A stretch of 10,565 nucleotides of DNA from Alcanivorax sp. (GTDB taxonomy: Bacteria; Pseudomonadota; Gammaproteobacteria; Pseudomonadales; Alcanivoracaceae): positions 1 through 10,565 of the forward strand of contig SLJS01000138.1 in assembly GCA_007135015.1 (NCBI GenBank), written 5' to 3'. The notes under the pieces were generated by a model, which worked only from the letters and a program-made list of their open reading frames with translations, was not told the DNA's origin and searched no databases. Made by a program: the position numbers and the translations under genes. This document shows positions 1 through 3,895 of the stretch, in pieces. Every line of letters begins with the position of its first letter. Within the stretch, counting starts at the first letter, position 1.

Positions 1-121
1 CAACGTGAAGATCTCGGCGGAGCTGATTGCCCCGATCGCCATGGAAGACGGCCTGCGTTTCGCGATCCGCGAGGGTGGCCGGACCGTGGGCGCCGGCGTG
101 GTGAGCAAGATCGTCGAATAA
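1..121 (+). CDS. tuf: Translation elongation factor Tu, C-terminal end (5' truncated by window)
   Basis: Reading from base 2 gives 39 codons and a TAA stop at 119-121. They contain the signature end of EF-Tu domain 3, including LIAPIAMEDGLRFAIREGG and RTVGAGVVSKI, which lines up with the E. coli EF-Tu C terminus. EF-Tu is the cytoplasmic GTPase that delivers aminoacyl-tRNA to the ribosomal A site. Only part of the final beta-barrel domain is visible, so the GTPase motifs cannot be checked. The position upstream of tRNA-Trp, secE and nusG identifies it as the tufB-type copy, as in Pseudomonas; whether a second tuf copy exists cannot be seen here. The last residue is Glu, where E. coli ends in Gly, which is ordinary variation. 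Confidence 0.97.
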   Translation, partial: NVKISAELIAPIAMEDGLRFAIREGGRTVGAGVVSKIVE

Positions 122-143
122 GCCTTCCTGCGGGGAGGTCGAG

Positions 144-171
144 GGGCCGAGGCGCGCGAGCGTCTCGGCCC
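144..171 (+). terminator. 12-bp GNRA-capped hairpin after tuf (possible terminator or 3' stabiliser)
   Basis: Bases 144-155 (GGGCCGAGGCGC) pair with 160-171 (GCGTCTCGGCCC) through 12 pairs with one G-U, closed by a GCGA tetraloop at 156-159. It starts 22 nt after the tuf stop. The downstream bases (GCTGTGTTTGA) are only weakly U-rich, so it lacks a proper U-tract. It may be a leaky terminator, or it may protect the tuf mRNA 3' end after the downstream tRNA is cut out. The hairpin itself is certain from the sequence; the role is inferred. Confidence 0.55.
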
Positions 172-189
172 GCTGTGTTTGACCAGTAC

Positions 190-265
190 AGGCCAGTAGT
201 TCAATTGGTAGAGCACCGGTCTCCAAAACCGGCTGTTGGGGGTTCGAGTCCCTCCTGGCCTGCCA
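190..265 (+). tRNA. trpT: tRNA-Trp (anticodon CCA)
   Basis: The gene is 76 nt and folds as a full cloverleaf. The acceptor stem pairs 190-196 with 255-261 over 7 bp. The D stem is 199-202 with 211-214. The anticodon stem CCGGT/ACCGG lies at 216-220 and 228-232, around loop CTCCAAA with anticodon CCA at 223-225. The T stem is 238-242 with 250-254, with loop TTCGAGT. The discriminator base is G262 and CCA is encoded at 263-265. The D arm, anticodon arm and loops are nearly identical to E. coli tRNA-Trp. The acceptor stem differs from E. coli (AGGCCAG instead of AGGGGCG) but stays fully paired. G as discriminator and the CCA anticodon are the known identity elements for TrpRS. The gene sits between tuf and secE and is probably cotranscribed and processed out of the mRNA. 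Confidence 0.98.
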
Positions 266-270
266 GATTG

Positions 271-295
271 CCGGTGCCTCTGACCGGGCACCAGG
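271..295 (+). promoter_or_regulatory. Hairpin between tRNA-Trp and secE abutting the secE ribosome-binding site
   Basis: GGTGCC (273-278) pairs with GGCACC (287-292) around an 8-nt loop. Two more C-G pairs (271-272 with 294-295) are possible across a bulged A293. The 3' arm touches the likely secE Shine-Dalgarno AGGGTGAG (293-300), 5 nt before the ATG at 306. After tRNA 3' processing this would be the first structure on the secE message. It could modulate initiation or protect the new 5' end. The role is inferred from position only. Confidence 0.35.
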
Positions 296-305
296 GTGAG
301 CATTG

Positions 306-683
306 ATGAACGACAAGGCAGCAGCAACGGATACCGGGTCCTCCGCCCTTCAGTTTATCAAGTGGAGTGTAGTGGTTGCGCTTATCGGCCTGGCCGTCTG
401 GGGCAATGCCCATTACTCGGATATTTCCCCGTTCTATCGCGCCCTGGGTGTAGTGGCAGTGGTGGCGGTGGCGGCCTTTGTGGCGCTGCAGACCGAGCAG
501 GGCCGCGCGTTCAATTCGCTGCGCAAGGAGGCGATGGTCGAGATCCGCAAGGTGGTCTGGCCCACCCGTCAGGAAGCGGTGCAAACCACCCTCATTGTGC
601 TGGCGTTTGTAGTTCTGGTGGCAATCATGCTGTTCTTCTTTGACTGGATTCTCAGCGGCCTGATCGCCAGGGTCATCGGCTAG
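306..683 (+). CDS. secE: Preprotein translocase subunit SecE
   Basis: This encodes a 125-residue inner-membrane protein, close to E. coli SecE (127). SecE clamps the SecY channel and is essential for Sec-dependent export and membrane insertion. Three hydrophobic segments of the gammaproteobacterial form are visible at roughly residues 19-33, 44-61 and 93-112. The diagnostic cytoplasmic motif EIRKVVWPTRQEA (79-91) lies just before the last, essential segment, preceded by an amphipathic stretch (63-78). I chose ATG at 306 over the TTG directly upstream (303), because AGGGTGAG at 293-300 then has normal spacing. The gene lies 40 nt after tRNA-Trp and 38 nt before nusG, the classical secE-nusG pair. 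No recognisable promoter lies directly upstream, so readthrough from the tuf-tRNA unit is likely. Confidence 0.96.
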   Translation: MNDKAAATDTGSSALQFIKWSVVVALIGLAVWGNAHYSDISPFYRALGVVAVVAVAAFVALQTEQGRAFNSLRKEAMVEIRKVVWPTRQEAVQTTLIVLAFVVLVAIMLFFFDWILSGLIARVIG

Positions 684-721
684 GCTGAGTGGTGCCGCCG
701 CAATAACGGGAGAGAGACCGG

Positions 722-1258
722 ATGAGTTCCAAGCGTTGGTATGTGGTGCACGCCTATTCGGGCTTTGAGAAGCATGCCAAACGTGCGCTCGAGGAGCGTA
801 TCAAACTGCGCGGGATGGAAGATTACTTCGGCGAGATTCTGGTGCCCACCGAGGAAGTCGTGGAAATCAAGAGCGGCCAGAAGCGCAAGTCCGAGCGCAA
901 GTTCTTCCCCGGGTACGTGCTGGTGCAGATGGAAATGAACGATGACACCTGGCACCTGATCAAGGAGACCCCGAAGGTGATGGGCTTTATCGGCGGTACG
1001 CCGGACAAGCCCTCCCCGATCACGGAGCGTGAAGCCCAGGGCATTCTCCAGCGCATGGACGACAGTACGGAGAAGCCCAAGCCGAAGACGCTCTTCGAGG
1101 CCGGCGAGGTGGTGCGCGTGACCGACGGGCCTTTCGCCGACTTCAACGGCGTGGTCGAGGAAGTCAATTACGAAAAGAGCCGGCTGCAGGTGGCCGTTTC
1201 CATCTTTGGTCGCTCCACCCCGGTGGAGCTGGAGTTCGGGCAGGTCGAAAAGACCTGA
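722..1258 (+). CDS. nusG: Transcription termination/antitermination factor NusG
   Basis: This 178-residue cytoplasmic protein (E. coli 181) binds the beta' clamp helices of RNA polymerase. It suppresses pausing and recruits Rho or the ribosome through its C-terminal domain. The N-terminal NGN domain (about residues 1-118) shows RWYVVHAYSGFEKHAKRAL and the RKFFPGYVLVQMEM core. A charged linker (about 113-124) leads to the KOW domain (about 126-176), with VRVTDGPFADFNGVVEEVNY and VSIFGRSTPVELEF. The Rho/S10-contact IFGR loop falls at 161-164. The ATG at 722 follows GGGAGA (708-713) by 8 nt. Genes secE upstream and rplK downstream are the expected neighbours. The last codons overlap a small inverted repeat, CAGGTC-GAAAA-GACCTG (1241-1257), which includes part of the stop codon. 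Confidence 0.98.
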   Translation: MSSKRWYVVHAYSGFEKHAKRALEERIKLRGMEDYFGEILVPTEEVVEIKSGQKRKSERKFFPGYVLVQMEMNDDTWHLIKETPKVMGFIGGTPDKPSPITEREAQGILQRMDDSTEKPKPKTLFEAGEVVRVTDGPFADFNGVVEEVNYEKSRLQVAVSIFGRSTPVELEFGQVEKT

Positions 1259-1355
1259 TCCCGCTGTACAAGGGGCCTCCCGCGGGAGGCGAAAGAGAAC
1301 CTCAGGGGAGCCTGACGCCGCAGGGCGGGGCGCTTGAACCCAGGGAGCATGCGAC
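1259..1355 (+). promoter_or_regulatory. rplKA leader with candidate L1 autoregulatory site
   Basis: This 97-nt GC-rich gap precedes rplK. In E. coli, L1 represses rplK-rplA by binding the mRNA leader at a mimic of its 23S rRNA site. Here GCGGGAGGC (1282-1290) and GGAGCCTGACGCCGC (1307-1321) can form GCGG/CCGC (1282-1285 with 1318-1321) and AGGC/GCCT (1287-1290 with 1310-1313), with unpaired bases between the two helices. As I recall it, the L1 stalk of 23S rRNA has GGGAGGCU opposite GGAGCCGACC, so the resemblance is suggestive. A perfect 16-nt palindrome at 1275-1290 can form a competing hairpin over the same GGGAGGC. No convincing -35/-10 pair for an rplK promoter was found. The rplK ribosome-binding site is AGGGAG at 1342-1347, 8 nt before the ATG. 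Confidence 0.45.
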
Positions 1356-1784
1356 ATGGCAAAGAAGATCGAGGCCTATATCAAACTGCAGGTGGCTGCA
1401 GGCCAGGCCAACCCCAGTCCGCCGGTAGGTCCCGCGCTGGGCCAGCACGGCGTGAACATCATGGAGTTCTGCAAGGCATTCAATGCCCAGACGCAGGATA
1501 TCGAGGCCGGCTCACCCGTGCCCGTGGTGATCACGGTCTATAACGACCGCAGCTTCACCTTCATCATGAAGACGCCCCCGGCGTCATTCCTGCTGAAGCG
1601 GGCCGCGGGGATCAAGTCCGGCAGCGGCGAGCCCAACAGCAAGAAGGTGGGCAAGGTCACTCGCGCGCAGCTCGAAGAGATCGCCAGTACCAAGATGCCC
1701 GATCTGACTGCCTCGGACATGGACGCAGCGGTGCGCTCCATTGCCGGCAGTGCACGCTCGATGGGCCTGGAAGTGGAGGAATAA
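1356..1784 (+). CDS. rplK: 50S ribosomal protein L11
   Basis: This 142-residue protein, the same length as in E. coli, binds the GTPase-associated region of 23S rRNA at the base of the L7/L12 stalk. It is needed for factor-dependent GTP hydrolysis and for RelA activation by uncharged tRNA. The N-terminal domain (about 1-70) contains the proline-rich LQVAAGQANPSPPVGPALGQ segment (11-30), the thiostrepton-type drug-contact region. The C-terminal RNA-binding domain (about 75-142) has KTPPASFLLKRAAGIKSGSG and ends with RSIAGSARSMGLEVEE. No missing or altered core motif is apparent. The stop codon lies 3 nt before rplA, so the two genes are almost certainly translationally coupled. Confidence 0.98.
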   Translation: MAKKIEAYIKLQVAAGQANPSPPVGPALGQHGVNIMEFCKAFNAQTQDIEAGSPVPVVITVYNDRSFTFIMKTPPASFLLKRAAGIKSGSGEPNSKKVGKVTRAQLEEIASTKMPDLTASDMDAAVRSIAGSARSMGLEVEE

Positions 1785-1787
1785 GTC

Positions 1788-2483
1788 ATGGCTAAGCTCT
1801 CCAAGCGTGCGCGCATGATTCGCGAAAAGGCCGACAAGACTCGGCTGTACCCCATCGACGAGGCGGTGCAACTGCTCAACGAACTCTCTTCGGTGAAGTT
1901 CAAGGAGTCCATTGACGTCGCGGTAAACCTGGGTGTGGACCCGCGCAAGTCCGACCAGAATGTGCGCGGAGCTTCCGTTCTGCCGCACGGTACGGGCAAG
2001 AGCGTCCGGGTGGCGGTGTTTGCCCAGGGCCAGAAGGCCGACGAGGCCAGAGAGGCCGGCGCCGACGTGGTCGGCTTCGACGACCTCGCCGAACAGGTGC
2101 AGAAGGGCGAGATCAATTTTGACGTGGTGATCGCTTCGCCGGACGCCATGCGGGTGGTGGGCAAGCTGGGGACCATCCTCGGTCCCCGGGGTCTGATGCC
2201 CAACCCGAAGGTGGGCACGGTCACCGCCGATGTGGCCCAGGCCGTGAAGAACGCCAAGGGCGGCCAGGTGCGCTACCGGACCGACAAGGGCGGCGTGATC
2301 CATTGCACGGTCGGCCAGGTGGGCTTTGATGCGAATGCCATCAAGGAGAACCTGGAGACCCTGATCAACGACCTGCGCAAGGCCAAACCGGCCTCTGCGA
2401 AGGGTGCGTATCTGAAGAAGATTGCCCTGTCGAGCACCATGGGCCCGGGTGTGGCGGTAGACCCCGCCAGCCTGGCCATCTGA
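1788..2483 (+). CDS. rplA: 50S ribosomal protein L1
   Basis: This 231-residue protein (E. coli 234) forms the mobile L1 stalk that guides deacylated tRNA out of the E site. In E. coli it also represses translation of its own rplK-rplA message. Visible family motifs are VLPHGTGKSVRVAVFAQG (64-81) in the hinge and domain II region, LGTILGPRGLMPNPKVGTV (127-145), and the C-terminal domain I strand SSTMGPG (215-221), part of the RNA-binding face. The ribosome-binding site GGAGGA (1775-1780) lies inside the end of rplK, 7 nt before the ATG, which supports coupled translation. The downstream gap opens with a perfect 10-bp hairpin (2492-2517). Confidence 0.98.
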   Translation: MAKLSKRARMIREKADKTRLYPIDEAVQLLNELSSVKFKESIDVAVNLGVDPRKSDQNVRGASVLPHGTGKSVRVAVFAQGQKADEAREAGADVVGFDDLAEQVQKGEINFDVVIASPDAMRVVGKLGTILGPRGLMPNPKVGTVTADVAQAVKNAKGGQVRYRTDKGGVIHCTVGQVGFDANAIKENLETLINDLRKAKPASAKGAYLKKIALSSTMGPGVAVDPASLAI

Positions 2484-2491
2484 GACAGGGT

Positions 2492-2517
2492 TGCCGGCCA
2501 TGACACCATGGCCGGCA
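2492..2517 (+). terminator. Strong hairpin just after rplA (terminator-like, no U-tract)
   Basis: TGCCGGCCAT (2492-2501) pairs perfectly with ATGGCCGGCA (2508-2517). G2502-C2507 can add an eleventh pair, leaving an ACAC loop. It begins 9 nt after the rplA stop. The following bases (GAAAGGGCTTTGA) have no U-run, so a clean Rho-independent terminator is unlikely. It probably stabilises the 3' end of the rplKA message, or causes pausing or partial termination before rplJ. Confidence 0.5.
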
Positions 2518-2537
2518 GAAAGGGCTTTGATCCCGTC

Positions 2538-2712
2538 GGGCAACCGCCGGGGCGTCAAAGACCGCAGGTTCAAGGCGGGCGCGGGCTTCGCGAAAGCGCG
2601 CATCCGCCGAGAGTAAAGGGGCAACCCGCCTGCGCAGGCGCGGTAGTTGAATCCTGAGATGCTCAGGGCCGGCTTCCGCGATCACGGCCGGGGCAACCCG
2701 GCCAGGGCAACC
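2538..2712 (+). repeat. Four copies of the motif GGGCAACC in the rplJ leader
   Basis: GGGCAACC occurs at 2538-2545, 2619-2626, 2691-2698 and 2705-2712, all in the same orientation. Start-to-start spacings are 81, 72 and 14 nt. Each can form a mini-hairpin of G-C pairs capped by a GCAA (GNRA) tetraloop. Copy 1 sits in a 7-bp stem with one mismatch, copy 2 in at least 3 bp, copy 3 in a perfect 7-bp stem, and copy 4 in only 2 bp. I did not notice the motif in the other gaps of the window. The spacing is too irregular for a CRISPR or tandem repeat. Confidence 0.6.
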
Positions 2713-2751
2713 GACGGCACAGCAGTATCGTGCCGGAAAGTTTGTGGATCC

Positions 2752-2757
2752 AGGAGG
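2752..2757 (+). promoter_or_regulatory. Shine-Dalgarno AGGAGG setting the rplJ GTG start
   Basis: AGGAGG lies 6 nt before GTG at 2764, a near-perfect anti-16S match with good spacing. It decides the non-ATG start, and the resulting N terminus (M)PLNLENK aligns with E. coli L10 MALNLQDK. TCCTG at 2652-2656 in the leader could pair with CAGGA at 2751-2755, a weak candidate for sequestering the site. Confidence 0.85.
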
Positions 2758-2763
2758 TAAGAC

Positions 2764-3294
2764 GTGCCTTTGAATCTGGAGAACAAACGGGTGATTGTGG
2801 CCTCGGTCAACGCTGTTGCGACCGAAGCGCTTTCTGCCGTGGTTGCCGACTATCGTGGTCTGACGGTGGCGGAGATGACTGAACTCCGCCGCCAGGCCCG
2901 CGAAACCGGCGTGTACCTGAAAGTGGTGCGCAATACGCTGGCGAAGCGGGCTGTTGAAGGCACTGAATACGAGTGCCTTCATGATGCGCTGGTCGGCCCA
3001 ACGGTGCTTGCCTTTTCCCGAGAGGACCCGGGCTCTGCCGCCCGCCTCATCAAGGAATTTGGCAAGAAACATGAAGCGCTGGAAGTCAAGGCACTGGCCG
3101 TAGGCGGACAGGCATACGAGGCGAAGGATATCGATATTCTCGCCAAGCTGCCCACCCGTGACGAGGCAATTTCCCAGCTCATGTCCGTTATGCAGGCACC
3201 GGTGACCAAGCTGGCCCGTACCCTCAACGAGGTACCAGGCAAGTTTGTTCGCACCATGGCTGCAGTACGTGACAGTAAACAGGATGCTGCCTGA
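2764..3294 (+). CDS. rplJ: 50S ribosomal protein L10 (GTG start, extended stalk helix)
   Basis: This 176-residue protein anchors the L7/L12 dimers to the ribosome: its N-terminal domain binds 23S rRNA beside L11, and its C-terminal helix carries the dimers. Family motifs include ALSAVVADYRGLTVAEMTELR (22-42), VYLKVVRNTLAKRAVEGT (50-67), CLHDALVGPT (71-80) and LPTRDEAISQLMSVM (129-143). It is 11 residues longer than E. coli L10 (165). The extra length lies in the C-terminal helix, where KLARTLNEV (149-157) and KFVRTMAAV (160-168) look like an 11-residue internal repeat. The GTG start is supported by AGGAGG and by N-terminal similarity. rplL follows after 72 nt. In E. coli this protein, complexed with L12, represses its own leader. 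Confidence 0.97.
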   Translation: MPLNLENKRVIVASVNAVATEALSAVVADYRGLTVAEMTELRRQARETGVYLKVVRNTLAKRAVEGTEYECLHDALVGPTVLAFSREDPGSAARLIKEFGKKHEALEVKALAVGGQAYEAKDIDILAKLPTRDEAISQLMSVMQAPVTKLARTLNEVPGKFVRTMAAVRDSKQDAA

Positions 3295-3317
3295 TCGAGA
3301 TCAGGACAGTAGAACTA

Positions 3318-3344
3318 CCGAACCCGGTTCGGGCAGTGCCCGGA
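3318..3344 (+). promoter_or_regulatory. Two mutually exclusive hairpins between rplJ and rplL
   Basis: CCGAAC-CCG-GTTCGG (3318-3332) is a perfect 6-bp hairpin. TTCGGGC-AGT-GCCCGGA (3328-3344) is a 7-bp hairpin with one U-G pair that reuses bases 3328-3332. Both cannot form at once. They lie about 10 nt upstream of the rplL Shine-Dalgarno AGGAG (3354-3358), so the choice could affect rplL initiation, which must be about four times or more that of rplJ. No U-tract follows, so termination is unlikely. The function is inferred. Confidence 0.35.
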
Positions 3345-3366
3345 CGGAGAATCAGGAGACGGAACA

Positions 3367-3747
3367 ATGGCTCTTTCCAAAGAAGATATTCTCAACGCAG
3401 TCGCTGAAATGAGCGTCATGGACCTGGTCGAGCTGATCGAGGCCATGGAAGAGAAATTCGGCGTAAGCGCGGCAGCCGCCGTGGCAGCCGCTCCGGCCGC
3501 CGCTGGTGGTGGCGAGGAAGCTGCGGCCGAAGAGCAGACCGAGTTTGATGTCATGCTCACCGGCTTTGGCGACAAGAAAGTCGGCGTGATCAAGGCAGTG
3601 CGCGAAGTCACCGGCCTGGGCCTCAAGGAGGCGAAGGAACTGGTCGAGGGCGCACCGTCGGCGGTCAAGGAAGGCGCATCCAAGGAAGACGCCGAAGAGA
3701 TCAAGAAAAAGATCGAGGAAGCTGGCGGTACCGCCGAGCTCAAGTAA
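3367..3747 (+). CDS. rplL: 50S ribosomal protein L7/L12
   Basis: This 126-residue acidic, alanine-rich protein is present in multiple copies per ribosome and recruits and activates translational GTPases. The N-terminal dimerisation and L10-binding domain (about 1-33) begins MALSKEDILNAVAEMSVMDL. The flexible Ala/Gly/Glu hinge spans about 34-57. The C-terminal factor-binding domain (about 58-126) includes FDVMLTGFGDKKVGVIKAVR and the helix GLGLKEAKELVEGAP. The ATG at 3367 follows AGGAG (3354-3358) by 8 nt. Length and motifs are normal for the family. Downstream lie a stem-loop and a strong terminator-like element that separate it from rpoB. Confidence 0.98.
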   Translation: MALSKEDILNAVAEMSVMDLVELIEAMEEKFGVSAAAAVAAAPAAAGGGEEAAAEEQTEFDVMLTGFGDKKVGVIKAVREVTGLGLKEAKELVEGAPSAVKEGASKEDAEEIKKKIEEAGGTAELK

Positions 3748-3764
3748 GTGGTGCAAGACCATGT

Positions 3765-3788
3765 CTTTCCGCGCCGAAGGGCGGAAAG
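3765..3788 (+). promoter_or_regulatory. Stem-loop after rplL, possible RNA processing element
   Basis: CTTTCCGC (3765-3772) pairs perfectly with GCGGAAAG (3781-3788), and up to two more C-G pairs can extend it inside the loop. It lies 17 nt after the rplL stop and 5 nt before the terminator stem, and has no U-tract. In E. coli the rplL-rpoB spacer contains an RNase III cleavage site as well as the attenuator. This helix could be part of such a site or protect the rplL 3' end, but no cleavage signal can be read from the sequence. Confidence 0.45.
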
Positions 3789-3793
3789 GTGGT

Positions 3794-3835
3794 GGCTGGC
3801 AGCCGGACTCCGGCTGTCGGCCTTTTGTCGTTTTT
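3794..3835 (+). terminator. Rho-independent terminator/attenuator between rplL and rpoB
   Basis: Bases 3794-3806 (GGCTGGCAGCCGG) pair with 3810-3822 (CCGGCTGTCGGCC) in a continuous 13-bp stem with two G-U pairs and a 3-nt ACT loop. It is followed immediately by TTTTGTCGTTTTT (3823-3835). This is the only classical intrinsic terminator in the window. The position matches the E. coli rplL-rpoB attenuator, which lets only a fraction of transcripts reach rpoBC. Since rpoB has no obvious own promoter here, partial readthrough is the likely mode. The interruption of the U-tract by GTCG may contribute to leakiness. Confidence 0.85.
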
Positions 3836-3895
3836 GTACAAAATGCGGGCCGGAACTTCGCCAGCGGGTGACTGTTCAATAGCCGAGGAACACAG

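Larger units (their letters stand above)
2521..2763 (+). promoter_or_regulatory. rplJL structured leader (L10 leader region)
   Basis: This is the rest of the 280-nt rplA-rplJ gap. In E. coli the L10(L12)4 complex binds the rplJ leader and represses translation, so a regulatory RNA is expected here. The sequence folds readily into several elements. One is a CTTTGA/TCAAAG stem (2525-2530 with 2555-2560) enclosing a CCCG/CGGG and CGG/CCG stem with a GCAA loop. A long-range helix (2567-2573 with 2647-2653) encloses a 13-bp interrupted hairpin (2574-2608) and the palindrome at 2627-2640. Further elements are CCTGAG-ATG-CTCAGG (2653-2667), GGCCGGG-GCAA-CCCGGCC (2686-2703) and CGGCAC/GTGCCG (2715-2720 with 2730-2735). 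Which part is the L10 site cannot be decided by eye; the half nearest rplJ is most likely. No convincing promoter was found here, although E. coli has one in this gap. Confidence 0.6.

Noticed and set aside
303..305. TTG as the secE start
   Set aside because: ATG directly follows at 306 and has better spacing (5 nt) from AGGGTGAG than the TTG (2 nt).
1584..2624. Open frame of 346 codons on the minus strand across rplK, rplA and the rplJ leader
   Set aside because: It overlaps two certain ribosomal protein genes and a structured leader, with no family motif.
2648..2676. TTGAAT as a -35 box for an rplJ promoter
   Set aside because: At 17 nt spacing the -10 position is GC-rich (GGCTTC), unlike TATAAT. 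The TTGAA also belongs to the proposed long-range helix.
2538..2712. GGGCAACC copies as a CRISPR array or tandem repeat
   Set aside because: The units are only 8 nt, spacings are 81, 72 and 14 nt, and the flanks are stem-forming leader RNA. There are no spacer-like segments or cas genes.
3814..3844. TACAAA near 3837 as a -10 box for an rpoB promoter
   Set aside because: No acceptable -35 exists at normal spacing. The AT-richness is explained by the terminator U-tract and its dyad.
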